Part shown: positions 18,501 to 26,075 of the stretch, in pieces | Layout of the letters: the number at the start of each line of letters is the position of its first letter | Position numbering within the stretch: position 1 is the first letter of the stretch | Translations under genes and position numbers: made by a program | From: Wenjunlia tyrosinilytica | Lineage (GTDB): Bacteria; Actinomycetota; Actinomycetes; Streptomycetales; Streptomycetaceae | DNA: 64,000 nucleotides | NCBI RefSeq assembly: GCF_014646055.1 | Contig: NZ_BMMS01000002.1 | Location: 313,770 to 377,769, forward strand | Reading direction: 5' to 3' | Notes under the pieces: generated by a model | Told to the model about the DNA's origin: nothing | Database searches by the model: none | What the model saw: the letters and a program-made list of their open reading frames with translations, nothing else

Positions 18501-19384
18501 GAGGTCTGCCAGGTGGCCGAGGGCGACAGCGAGGTCGCCTTGTAGTCGCCCTGGCTGCTTTCCGGAGCCGCCGTGAGGGCGAGCACCGTCGGGCCCGAAG
18601 CTCCCAGTCGCAGGGACGGCGCGCTGACCGCCTTGTCCTCGGAGTCGTTCGAGGAGGCAACGGGAGTGGCCCGGCGGCACCGGGGCTTGTCCGGTGTGAC
18701 GAGGGCGCACACGGGCAGCTGCACGAGCCTCAGGCGCGAGCCGTACGCACCGCCGAAGGCCTCGGCGAAGCCCCGGTAGTCCACCTCGACACCGACACCA
18801 CCGGCCTTGTCCACCCCGTCGGCGCGCTCAAGGGTGACCAACGGACCAGCCGCACCCGCCCTACTGGAGGCGTCGCGGTCCAGGACCGCGACGGTGACCT
18901 TGTCCACCGCCGGCAGGACGGAAGCGGAGGCCTTCCTCCTTCCCCGCTCGTTCCGGGGCGCGAGCACGGTCAGCGGCAGGTCCCCGGCCTTCGCCCCCGA
19001 CGAGCGGGCGGCCTCGCCCGCCTTCGTCCGCCGACGCTCGGGCACCGAAACGGTCGCGGTGCCGGGCTCCGGCCAGGCAGCCTTGGGCGCCCGCTGCGGA
19101 ACCCTGGGCCCGGCGCTGCGCCTGCGCGGCAGGACCTTGCCGTTGTGCCCGGCAAGTGCCTTCTCGGCCGCCGGGAGCTTCGGACGGGAAGTGCTCGGAT
19201 CGGCTGCCGAGGCCGGCCCCTCGCTCACAGCCTGCAGTCCGGTGCCGAGCAGCACCACCGCGACCGCCAACGCCAATCGGCGCCTCACCCCACCGAGGGC
19301 CCACCCGGCCCTCGCACCAACGCTTCTGCCCATGCCCTCGCTGATTCCTTCCACCCCGCCCCACGCCCCTGAGGACTGCGGCAC
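12500..19384 (-). CDS. RHS-repeat polymorphic toxin with Hint domain and C-terminal toxin tip
   Basis: A 2294-aa secreted protein. The signal/TM segment is RRLALAVAVVLLGTGLQA (about residues 35-52). A SpvB-like N-terminal beta region (YSSDGIDGR, FYYFGYN) is followed by many YD/RHS repeats (YTYDxxGNxxxxT; about 900-1850) and the RHS-core end motif GLTHLGAREYDPSMGRF ... NNNPLSFSDPSG, ending about 1896. A linker follows, then a pretoxin Hint domain from Cys2040 to the terminal His-Asn at 2183-2184 (TTRHH motif included), then a 110-aa toxin tip (2185-2294). The tip has PDVDGHN, GWKMF and GTYDQDLN, which I associate with Ntox21-like nuclease toxins. The start could also be ATG at 19333. The Hint domain probably self-cleaves to free the tip. 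Confidence 0.85.
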   Translation of the reverse strand: MPQSSGAWGGVEGISEGMGRSVGARAGWALGGVRRRLALAVAVVLLGTGLQAVSEGPASAADPSTSRPKLPAAEKALAGHNGKVLPRRRSAGPRVPQRAPKAAWPEPGTATVSVPERRRTKAGEAARSSGAKAGDLPLTVLAPRNERGRRKASASVLPAVDKVTVAVLDRDASSRAGAAGPLVTLERADGVDKAGGVGVEVDYRGFAEAFGGAYGSRLRLVQLPVCALVTPDKPRCRRATPVASSNDSEDKAVSAPSLRLGASGPTVLALTAAPESSQGDYKATSLSPSATWQTSLNTGAFAWSYDMPVPQVPGGLVPNVGLSYSSDGIDGRTSTTNNQGGWVGDGFQLWPGFIERRYKPCKDDGAPKTDGQDPADLCWGYDNATISFNGKAGELIPAGKGVWKLKDDDGTRIERLDSSSRGNGDKEGEYWRVTTTDGTRYYFGYNRLPGWASGDEATDSTWNTPVYGNDAGEPCHAATFADSWCQRAWRWNLDYVVDPHGNAVAYYYTKEGNSYGRDLKATDDTPYTRGGHLDRIEYGLRSSSMYDTKPLARVDFSTAERCLPQTGVTCAADTIDDKARYWYDTPWDLNCKSGTKCDKGRYAPTFWSRKRLTSVTTEVRQADGTYADVDTWKLGHRWGMADIDYQLLLDSIQHTGESASPAITLPKTTFVYTQAPNRLDLPNDDTAPFIMSRLSTVDDESGGQIDVNYSSAACDAGNLPKPESNSTRCYPVYMEASGDPHPTLQWFNKYVVDSVTTTDRTGGAAGGTTQYSYLDGGAWHYDDDDGLTKEKYKTWSTWRGYGHVRVSTGSLIKKMTQEDHYFLRGMDGDKAAADGGSKDVTVDDGEGTKLTDHDSLGGFEYRSEQYSAPGGKVLAKTVNHPWHHRTAERIRSWGTATANLTGAASARAFTSLDDGAGSRWRQTLVKTDFEDTAGRAVEVDDLGDTASSSDSQCTRTTYVDNAADWVLDSPARVETVAKSCDDTSVDRSKDVLSDVRTAYDKQDYGAAPTDGDVTRTATLKSHDGTKATYLESGATYDSYGRALTGTDLTATVTVDGSAAPVRTPRTDGRTTTTAYTPATGLPTTVGVTDPPAKAGDASTAWTSTTTLDPVRGQPTSKTDPNTKRTDLTYDALGRSAEVWLPNRSKANGERPNYEFTYTVAEGDAVAVGTKSLTNTGTQKTSYTLYDGFLRERQTQAPGPEGGRLISDNFYDERGLTAKTFAPYYAEHTPSATLFSLDDAVDVETQTWFTYDGLGRPTQQKQVAGNSDAGKVLSVTRTDYDGDRVTVTPPDGGTTTTTLSDARGRATELWQYHGAGPTGPADKTVYDYTPAGQLAKVTDPAGNSWSYTYDQLGRQTAAKDPDKGRTTSTYDDRGQLTSTTDAGGKKLVDLYDGLGRKTELRNGSATGTLRARWTYDTVFGAKGLLASSTRYDGGNAYTTAVNAYDGLNRVTRSTTTIPDDEGALAGSYQTNTRYNLDGTVQSTGYPAAGSLPGEPLVHTYDDTKRPIRLSGESTYVTSTSYSYTGKPLQYELAAGGKRTWVTNTFQWGTQRLANSRVDREDVPGVDKSSSFAYDDIGNILSLSDVSREGTDTQCFTYDHQRRLTEAWTQSTTSCDGQPTKPAIGGPAPYWQSFTYDVVGNRLAQTRHDPSGDSAKDIKQTYTYPAAGSPQPHTLSKVDTVGPNGSTAQDSYTYDAVGNTATRTIGGDKQSLTWDEEGHLATLTERDPDNTTRTTSYLYDADGNRLIQRTDQATTLYLSGQEISQAKGSSKAKATRYYDLGGAQAIRTDDNKLSFVVTDHNGTGELAVDSATQALKQRRSTPFGAPRGATPSGWPGHKGFIGGTQDTTGLTHLGAREYDPSMGRFVSVDPVMDLSDPQQINGYTYGNNNPLSFSDPSGMMFPECSGSWVCKDGTKPVEQTGNNVQNKSDQAVYHSNYVQWQKGRPAYSSAVLFRLTNTLTIGEANEARRRKDLASGVQGPITTIVRTLAHIFNPIASGRDCSHGDVLGCAALVPWAKPLKLVREAKFLRKASDEAEDVAKACRNSFVAGVKVLAADGAKKPIEELRTGDKVLATDPKTGKTQERTVVATIVTDDDKSFVKLTVAHAGKNASIVTTRHHPFWSVSRHKWVDAGDLAPGTTLRTDKGATAVVRRVGGLDTHRRTYNLTVAELHTYYVLAGQTPVLVHNSNCDLPEGYTSSPALKGDPYHPDTVAERSRQSRELYAGTMADRAGALGYRTRIPAQRAPFNSHGQVVFSNGKNYITPDVDGHNVTDGWKMFNRRGQRIGTYDQDLNYLKE

Positions 19385-19456
19385 GCACGATCCGTCCTGA
19401 TGCCATACCTGCGCGAGTCCACGCCCTCCCGGCTCCCCGGCCGCGCGGACCCGCGG

Positions 19457-22400
19457 CTATCCGACGTTCGGGACCTTCGTCGGTACGTCCGACATGCCGT
19501 TCGCCAGGTACTGGACCTGCTCTTCGTCCAGCGCTCCCTGGAATGCCCACACGTCGTCGATCGCCCCCGACCAGTAGTCACGTCCGTCCGTGCCGTTCGT
19601 GCTGCGGCCTATCTGCAGCGACTTCGTCGCATCGAACGACAGCGCGTCGTCCGCCCAGGAGGCGTCGTCACCGCACACGGATCCGCTGCCGTCGTCGGTG
19701 TCCGTGCACAATGCGTCCTGTAGATGCCCGTTGACGTACAGCCGCACCTCGTCGGTGAACGCGTCGTACACCACTGCCAGGTGGTTCCAGCCGGACGCTC
19801 CCCAGTCGTCGAACAACGGATTGCCCGCGGTCGTCTGTTTCGACGTGACGCTGTCGCGCTCCGACACGGTGATCTCCCAGCGCCCGACGCCGTCGGAGTC
19901 CACCACGTACGCCACCTCGAACGCGCTCGTGCTCGAGCCCGCCTGGCTCAGTACGGTGCCTGAGGACTTCGGACGTCCCGAGGGGGCCTGTGCCCAGGCT
20001 GTGACCGTGTAGGACTCGTCCGTGTGGATCGGCGCTCCCGAGGTGGCCGCGTAGTCGTTGACGCCGTCCAGTTCGAGTGCGCCCGAATCCACCCAGCCCG
20101 AGCCGACGTCGGCGCCGTTGTGCAAGGTCGCGGGATGCCTGTCGTCGTCGCGTGCGACGGCGTCCGGGGATACCTTCGGCGATCCCGTCGCCGAGTCGAG
20201 CTTCCAACGCCCCTCGACATCCGGGTGCTGGTTGAACAGGGCCTGCACATCGTCCTCGGACAGCACCCGGTCGAACAGGCGAACGTCATCGATCCGGCCG
20301 GGGAAGAACGACCCCGGAGAGTCCTCGTACGAGCCCGCGCCGATCTGCACTTGTCCCCCGGCGTACCAGGTGGACGGCACCTCCGCCGAGCCGGCCGGCG
20401 CCCCGTTGACGTACAGGGTGAGTTGCCCGGCCACCGTGTCGTGCACTCCCACCAGGTGGACCCACTTGCCTGCGCGCGCGGTGGAGTCCTTGTCCTGCAT
20501 CGCCCGGATCGGTGTCGCGTCCGGGGAGTCGGCCGAGTACTGGTTGAAGGCCCACCGGTCGTAGGCCGAGGAGTAGTACAGCTCGAACCCCGACTTGTGC
20601 TCGCCCGCCTGCGTTACCGCGACCGCCGAGTGGTCCGGCTTGTTCCGCGGCAGTCGCACCCATGCGGAGACAGCGAAACCGCGCTGGTTGTTCAGCTGCG
20701 CCGTGCCCGTCGTCGCGTAGTCGTCGACGCCGTCCAGTGTCAGTGCCTGCCCGTCCACACCGTCCTCGCCCGGCTTGGCTCCGCCCTTGAGGACCGCCGA
20801 GTCGACCTCGGCGGTCCCGGCGATCCGGGTCGAGTCGGAGGACTCGTCCATCGTGAACACCGCACGCGCCGGACGCCCGGACACCGGCTTCTTGGCGTAC
20901 AGATCGGACACCTGGTCCGCCGACAGCGGCTTGTCGAAGATGCGCAGCTCGTCGATGGAGCCGGGGAAGAACGATCCGGGACGCCCGTCGTAGGAACCTG
21001 CCCCGATCCGCAGGCCTCGGCGCGCATCCCACGGTGACGCGTAGTGCGCCGAGCCGACCAGTTCGCCCTGCACGTAGAGCGACAGGTCGTCCGCCACCGA
21101 GTCGTAGGTGCCGACCAGATGGGTCCAGGCTCCTGATGCGGCCCCGCCTGGCCGGTTCCGCATCGCCCGGACGATCTGTGCGTCGGACCTGTCGGCCGTG
21201 TACTGGTTGAAGACCCATCGGTCGTAGGACTGGGAGTAGTACAGCTCGAAACCGGGACCGTGGTTTCCCGGCTGGGCCGCCACCACGGCTGCCGTGTCGG
21301 GCATCTTCGACAGCTTCACCCATGCCGACACCGAGAAACTGGCCGATGTGTCGACCGTCGGGATGTCGGTGGACGCGTAGTCGTTCACTCCGTCGAAAGC
21401 CACGGCGCTGCCGACCACCCCGGCGGCCCCTGGCTCGGCACCGCCGTTCAGTTCCGCCCGGCGATCCCCGGCCGTGCCCCTCGCGGATTTGGCGCCGGTG
21501 TCGTCGTCCAGCTTCCACATGGCGCGCTCCGGCTGGCCGGCCTTGACCCGGAAGCTGTACTGCACGATCTCGCTTCCGATGTGTGCGTCGTCGAAGGCCT
21601 GCGCCCGCACAAAGTTCACACCTGGCTTCCTGGCCAGCAATTCGACGGTCCTGGCCGCGCCCTGAGCCGTCGACACCTTGTTCTTGGCCGAGGGGTCGCC
21701 ATTGACGCCGAACCGGTACTCCACGACATCGGGCGCCACCGAATCCAGCGTGAACGCGCCGTACTTGCCCACCCCGTCGTACCAGGGGTCCTCCGGATCC
21801 CTCGGGTTGGACTCCGGGAAGTCCCCGGAGACGATGGTCGGGCCCTCCGGGACCGAGGTGTCGATGACGAAGTTGCAGCCGGTCGCCTTGCCCGCGTAGC
21901 TCCAGGGAGACCAGTTCCCCCCGTCCCACGAACGAGCGTGCCAGTCCACCCGCACATCCTTCGGGATGTCGGCGGGCAGGGTGATGGTGAAGTCCGAGCC
22001 GGATTTCTCGCTCGCCGTCCTCGGCGAGGTCCAGCGTGCCTTCCATCCCCCGTTGTCCTTGACGGACCACGAGGCCTGGAACTGCACCGCGACCGGGTCC
22101 TTGTCCGGATCGCTGACGTCGCTCACCGTGACCTTGGGCCGGGACCTCACCTGCTTGGGGTTCTCCGGCGAAGCGCAGGCCCCGCCGGGCGACATCGACA
22201 GCTGTCCGGTCCTCAGCTGCGGCGGCGGGCGGTTGTACCGCACGCGGAGCCAGGCATCGTCCGAGAAGCGCTTCCAGGCGAACTTGTCCGTCTCACTGCT
22301 CGCCCGCAGGCCGAAGGTGGTCGACGCCGAACCGTGCGAAGCCGCGTACTTGACGGCGTCAATGGCGTAGAACTCCACCGTGCCACCGGGGCAGTCGGCG

Positions 22401-23710
22401 CTGAATCCCTTGGCGACATCCCGGGTGTCCTGGCGGTCTGTCCAGAATCCCGACTCCGTCTGGGAGTTCCACGTCGTGGACGAGGAGATCCCCTTGGTCC
22501 GCCACAGCTCCACTGCTCTGCCGTCGCACGACGCCGAATGGGTCTCCTTGACGACGAAGGTCGCGTCCAGGATCGTCTTCCCGCTGAACTTCGACGTCGG
22601 GATCCGGTAGAACAGCCGCTTCGTGTCGTAAGGCTCGCAGTAGTACCAACCGCAGTAGCCCACTCCCGCGTCGGAGTCACCGTTGAACTTCCACTGCGGC
22701 GACGCCGCCCAGTAGCGGGAAACCATGGTCCACGCCGATGTCTTCGGTGAGTTCCACTGCGGGTCGATGTACACCGGGTAGTGCGTGTCCGCGCCGGTCA
22801 GCAGGTCCTGGTCCGGAGTGAGCACGAGCTCCTTGCCACCCGCCGGAATGTCCACATCGATCGGCGCGACCTTGGCGGCGTCCCCCGGACCGGGGGGCAC
22901 CCGCTCACCCCCGGCCGATGACCGGGATAATTGCCTGGCACTCGGCTTCGATCCGGCGCCGGTGCTGGAGTCCCACATCAGGGGAGCCGGCGCGTCGAAC
23001 ACGGCGCCGCCCGCGCCGCTGTCCACCGCCTCCAGACCACCCTGACCGGTCTCGCGCACCTCGAGCCCCTCGGTGCCGAACGCCAGACGGAGCCGAGCCA
23101 GGCCGGGATTCTTCGCCGCCTTCGCGGTACGCACGATCAGCAAGTGGGAAAAGCTGTCGACGTCCGCGCGAACCTGAAGGTCGACGTCCGGCAGGACGGA
23201 TTTGTACGTGGCCGTAGCTCCGTCCAGTACGGGCTCGGGCAAAGGCCTTGGCCACGACAGCGCCAACTCCCGGCCCGCGCGGTGCAGTCGGACCAGCGGC
23301 TCGTCCCCGCCGCCGGAGAACTCCATGCCCACGGTGGTGACCGCCGGCCCGACGGAGCCGTCCGGGCGCACCGCGAGCGAGGTGTCGACGGCCTTCCAGG
23401 CTCCGCCGACCCGGGCGCGCACGGGTCTCAGGTGCTCAACAGCCTCCAGGTCGCCGTCTGGAGTGGCGTACACCTCGCCCGACTCGCTGCGCAACGAGCC
23501 GACCTCGACGTTGCGCCCGCTCTCCCGGGCCCGGCCCAGGGCGTCGCTCTCGGAGACCGCCGTCCCGCCGTTGTCCTGCGCCCCGGCCTCGGCGGCCGTC
23601 GCGGTCGGCTGCAATGGAACTCCAGCGAACCGAGGCGCCGCTGGGATCAGTCCCGTCCCCAGGGCAATACCGAGTGATACACCGAGCAGCCGCGTCACGG
23701 CACGACTCAT
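19457..23710 (-). CDS. Secreted LamG-domain protein, partner of the RHS toxin
   Basis: A 1417-aa protein beginning MSRAVTRLLGVSLGIALGTG, a signal peptide. The ATG at 23710 is chosen because GGGGGG lies 7-8 bases upstream. The N-terminal 700 residues are beta-rich with recurring aromatic motifs (DPQWNS, WTDRQDTRDV) as in DNRLRE-type Streptomyces surface proteins. Three LamG/concanavalin-like jellyroll domains follow (starting about residues 732, 950 and 1165), each with LDGV(N/D)DYA and (F/Y)xV(S/T)AW and related FxxG(R/S/A)IDD(V/E). The gene stops 72 bases before the RHS gene on the same strand. LamG-RHS gene pairs are common in Streptomyces, and a role in surface attachment or delivery is inferred. 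Confidence 0.8.
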   Translation of the reverse strand: MSRAVTRLLGVSLGIALGTGLIPAAPRFAGVPLQPTATAAEAGAQDNGGTAVSESDALGRARESGRNVEVGSLRSESGEVYATPDGDLEAVEHLRPVRARVGGAWKAVDTSLAVRPDGSVGPAVTTVGMEFSGGGDEPLVRLHRAGRELALSWPRPLPEPVLDGATATYKSVLPDVDLQVRADVDSFSHLLIVRTAKAAKNPGLARLRLAFGTEGLEVRETGQGGLEAVDSGAGGAVFDAPAPLMWDSSTGAGSKPSARQLSRSSAGGERVPPGPGDAAKVAPIDVDIPAGGKELVLTPDQDLLTGADTHYPVYIDPQWNSPKTSAWTMVSRYWAASPQWKFNGDSDAGVGYCGWYYCEPYDTKRLFYRIPTSKFSGKTILDATFVVKETHSASCDGRAVELWRTKGISSSTTWNSQTESGFWTDRQDTRDVAKGFSADCPGGTVEFYAIDAVKYAASHGSASTTFGLRASSETDKFAWKRFSDDAWLRVRYNRPPPQLRTGQLSMSPGGACASPENPKQVRSRPKVTVSDVSDPDKDPVAVQFQASWSVKDNGGWKARWTSPRTASEKSGSDFTITLPADIPKDVRVDWHARSWDGGNWSPWSYAGKATGCNFVIDTSVPEGPTIVSGDFPESNPRDPEDPWYDGVGKYGAFTLDSVAPDVVEYRFGVNGDPSAKNKVSTAQGAARTVELLARKPGVNFVRAQAFDDAHIGSEIVQYSFRVKAGQPERAMWKLDDDTGAKSARGTAGDRRAELNGGAEPGAAGVVGSAVAFDGVNDYASTDIPTVDTSASFSVSAWVKLSKMPDTAAVVAAQPGNHGPGFELYYSQSYDRWVFNQYTADRSDAQIVRAMRNRPGGAASGAWTHLVGTYDSVADDLSLYVQGELVGSAHYASPWDARRGLRIGAGSYDGRPGSFFPGSIDELRIFDKPLSADQVSDLYAKKPVSGRPARAVFTMDESSDSTRIAGTAEVDSAVLKGGAKPGEDGVDGQALTLDGVDDYATTGTAQLNNQRGFAVSAWVRLPRNKPDHSAVAVTQAGEHKSGFELYYSSAYDRWAFNQYSADSPDATPIRAMQDKDSTARAGKWVHLVGVHDTVAGQLTLYVNGAPAGSAEVPSTWYAGGQVQIGAGSYEDSPGSFFPGRIDDVRLFDRVLSEDDVQALFNQHPDVEGRWKLDSATGSPKVSPDAVARDDDRHPATLHNGADVGSGWVDSGALELDGVNDYAATSGAPIHTDESYTVTAWAQAPSGRPKSSGTVLSQAGSSTSAFEVAYVVDSDGVGRWEITVSERDSVTSKQTTAGNPLFDDWGASGWNHLAVVYDAFTDEVRLYVNGHLQDALCTDTDDGSGSVCGDDASWADDALSFDATKSLQIGRSTNGTDGRDYWSGAIDDVWAFQGALDEEQVQYLANGMSDVPTKVPNVG

Positions 23711-23818
23711 CGCGATTCCCCCCACCCACACCCCTCCCCAGGGTGTTCTGAAGCGATCACTAAGTGACCACGAATCGACACTTTATGTGCACGATCACTC
23801 ACCGTCCATCACGAATAT

Positions 23819-23830
23819 TGGTTTAAACCA
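23819..23830. promoter_or_regulatory. 12-bp perfect palindrome TGGTTTAAACCA in a divergent promoter region
   Basis: It lies in an unusually AT-rich stretch (about 23750-23832) between the LamG-RHS operon and the trp leader. GATCACT also occurs twice nearby (from about 23754 and 23793). It is a candidate operator or promoter element; no known regulator matches. Confidence 0.35.
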
Positions 23831-23901
23831 TTTCCGGCCAGATGCGTCCTCCCCCCAGGGGCGGCAGCCCGGGGAAGGTACCGTCCGCTATGCTGCGCTC
23901 C

Positions 23902-23958
23902 ATGTACGTGCCCGTGAATCGCAACTGGTGGTGGTCCGCTCCCATGGCGGACCGCTGA
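23902..23958 (+). CDS. trpL: Trp leader peptide (attenuator uORF)
   Basis: An 18-codon reading frame, MYVPVNRNWWWSAPMADR, with three consecutive Trp codons (UGG) at residues 9-11. An in-frame ATG at 23890 would add four residues. The frame is followed by a G+C-rich hairpin and the anthranilate synthase gene, the classical arrangement for transcription attenuation: ribosome stalling on the Trp codons when charged tRNA-Trp is short should prevent the terminator. Similar WWW leaders are known upstream of Streptomyces trpE. Part of the frame (GGTCCGC ... GCGGACC, about 23932-23953) can itself fold as the competing upstream hairpin. Confidence 0.85.
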   Translation: MYVPVNRNWWWSAPMADR

Positions 23959-23982
23959 TCGCACGTATCCGAAGCGAATCCG

Positions 23983-24004
23983 AGGCCGCCCCCAGGGGCG
24001 GCCT
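23983..24004 (+). terminator. Attenuator terminator of the anthranilate synthase gene
   Basis: AGGCCGCCCC and GGGGCGGCCT (23983-23992, 23995-24004) form a 10-bp stem followed by a short T-rich run (TTCGTGGTTT). It sits 25 bases after the leader-peptide stop and 50 bases before the structural gene. Confidence 0.75.
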
Positions 24005-24054
24005 TCGTGGTTTCCGGGAGCGGCCGTCCCTCCATCCGCTGGAAGGACATTGCC

Positions 24055-25959
24055 ATGCCGCCAAGCAACCCCCACGACCTCGTCCGCCGCCTGCTCGAGC
24101 CGCAGGCGCCGCCCTTCGCCCTGCTCCGGCGACGGGGGCCGGGGCGGGAGGACGGTGCGACGGTCGACGTGCTGATCGGCGCCGTCTGCGAGGTGGAGCG
24201 CCTCGCCGACGTCCCGCTTCCCTGCGGCGCCCCCGGCGACGGGAACGGCGCCGCGGACGCGCTCGCCGTCATTCCTTTCCGCCAGATCCGCGAGCGCGGG
24301 TTCGACGCGCGCGACGACGGCACGCCGTTGCTCCTGCTGCGGCCCGACGAGGTGCACGAGGCGGCGCTGGAGGCGCTGGTCGCGGCGCTGCCCGATCTGC
24401 CGGTGACCGTCGACGGGGGCTCGTTCGACGTCGGCGACGACGAGTACGCCGGGATCGTCGAGCGGGTGGTCGCCGACGAGATCGGGCGCGGAGAGGGCGC
24501 CAACTTCGTCATCCGGCGCACCTTCACCGGCGAGTTGCCCGGGTTCGGCGCCGCGACCGCGCTCTCCCTCTACCGCAGGCTGCTCGAGGGCGAGCGCGGC
24601 GCCTACTGGACGTTTCTGCTGCACACCGCGGAGCGGACGCTGGTCGGGGCCAGCCCCGAGGTGCATGTGCGGATGACGGGCGGCACGGTCACCATGAATC
24701 CGATCAGCGGCACCTACCGCTATCCCGCCGGCGGCCCTACGGCCGACGACCTGCTCGCGTTCCTCGACGACCCCAAGGAGGCCGAGGAACTGACGATGGT
24801 GGTCGACGAGGAGCTGAAGATGATGTGCGCCGTCGGCGACCTCGGCGGGCAGGTCGTCGGCCCGCGGCTGAAGGAGATGGCGCACCTCGCGCACACCGAG
24901 TACGAGTTGCGCGGCCGCAGTTCATGGGATGTCCGGGACGTGCTGCGCGAGACGATGTTCGCGGCCACCGTCACCGGCAGCCCCGTGCAGAACGCCTGCC
25001 GGGTCATCGAGCGCCATGAGCCGGGCGGGCGCGGCTACTACGCGGGGGCGCTGGCGCTCATCGGACGGGACGCGGGCGGGGCGCAGACCCTGGACTCGCC
25101 GATCCTCATCCGCACCGCCGACATCGACGCGAACGGCGGGCTGAGGGTGCCGGTCGGGGCGACGCTCGTACGGCACTCCCAGCCGCGGGCCGAGGTCGCC
25201 GAGACGCATGCCAAGGCGGCCGGGGTGCTGGCCGCGCTGGGGGTGCGGCCCGCCGGGCCCCGCTCGGAGGCGCCGCCGAGGCTCGGTGACGACCCCAGGG
25301 TGCGCGCCGCGCTCGCGGAACGGCGGGCCGGGCTCGCCCCGTTCTGGCTGAAGCTGCACACCGGTGACAGGCCCGGTCCGCTGACCGGGCACGCCTTCGT
25401 GCTCGACTGCGAGGACACCTTCACCTCGATGCTCGCCCACCTCCTGCGCTCGACGGGCCTCGAAGTGACCGTGCGCCGGTACGACGAGCCGGGCGCGATC
25501 GAGGCGGCCAGGGCGCATCGCGGGCCGGTGGTGCTCGGCCCCGGCCCCGGCGACCCCGCCGACGCGGACGACCCGAAGATGGCCCTGCTGCGCCCGCTCA
25601 CGCGGGAGTTGCTGGCCGAGCACGGGCACGGCCTGCTGGGGGTGTGCCTGGGGCATGAGCTGATGGCCGCCGAGATGGGGATGGCGCTGGTGCGCAAGGC
25701 GGTGCCGTTCCAGGGGGCGCAGGAGGAGATCGACCTGTTCGGGGTCCGGGAGACCGTCGGCTTCTACAGCACGTTCACGGCCAGGTGCGAGGACACCGGT
25801 CCCGCCGGGGTCGAGTTGAGCCGCCATCCGGTCACCGGCGATGTGCACGCGATGCGGGGCGCGGGCTTCGCGGGCGTGCAGTTCCACCCGGAGTCGGTGC
25901 TGACCCTGGACGGTCCGGGGATCGTGACGCGGATGCTCTCGGGGGTCCTGGTGGGCTGA
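24055..25959 (+). CDS. trpE: Anthranilate synthase, fused components I and II
   Basis: A 634-aa fusion that converts chorismate and glutamine to anthranilate. The chorismate-binding component spans about residues 100-400 (VGASPEVHVRM, MNPISGTYRYP, GSPVQNACRVIE). The class I glutamine amidotransferase spans about 430-634 with catalytic Cys531 in GVCLGH and His611/Glu613 in FHPES. The motif reads CLGHE where CLGHQ is more usual. The ATG at 24055 follows GGAAGGA. Length and domain order resemble PhzE-type enzymes as much as TrpEG, so family annotations vary, but the Trp attenuator upstream argues for tryptophan biosynthesis. trpD lies about 30 kb away in this window. Confidence 0.88.
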   Translation: MPPSNPHDLVRRLLEPQAPPFALLRRRGPGREDGATVDVLIGAVCEVERLADVPLPCGAPGDGNGAADALAVIPFRQIRERGFDARDDGTPLLLLRPDEVHEAALEALVAALPDLPVTVDGGSFDVGDDEYAGIVERVVADEIGRGEGANFVIRRTFTGELPGFGAATALSLYRRLLEGERGAYWTFLLHTAERTLVGASPEVHVRMTGGTVTMNPISGTYRYPAGGPTADDLLAFLDDPKEAEELTMVVDEELKMMCAVGDLGGQVVGPRLKEMAHLAHTEYELRGRSSWDVRDVLRETMFAATVTGSPVQNACRVIERHEPGGRGYYAGALALIGRDAGGAQTLDSPILIRTADIDANGGLRVPVGATLVRHSQPRAEVAETHAKAAGVLAALGVRPAGPRSEAPPRLGDDPRVRAALAERRAGLAPFWLKLHTGDRPGPLTGHAFVLDCEDTFTSMLAHLLRSTGLEVTVRRYDEPGAIEAARAHRGPVVLGPGPGDPADADDPKMALLRPLTRELLAEHGHGLLGVCLGHELMAAEMGMALVRKAVPFQGAQEEIDLFGVRETVGFYSTFTARCEDTGPAGVELSRHPVTGDVHAMRGAGFAGVQFHPESVLTLDGPGIVTRMLSGVLVG

Positions 25960-26027
25960 ACGGCGAACGGGGGCGCCCGACGGTGCGCACCCCCCGCCGA
26001 GTGGGCGGAGCGCCCTTCCCGGCGAAC

Positions 26028-26055
26028 GGGCGCCCGGCCATGCGGCCGGGCGCCC
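26028..26055. terminator. Bidirectional terminator between trpE and pfkA
   Basis: Perfect 12-bp arms GGGCGCCCGGCC and GGCCGGGCGCCC (26028-26039, 26044-26055) around ATGC, between convergent genes ending at 25959 and 26076. Confidence 0.8.
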
Positions 26056-26075
26056 TGCCGGGGAACCGGGAACAC

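Noticed and set aside
14894..19372. 1492-codon open frame on the plus strand antisense to the RHS gene
   Set aside because: High-GC third positions keep antisense frames open. The translation is Gly/Val/Arg-rich without domains, while the minus strand encodes clear RHS repeats, a Hint domain and a toxin tip.
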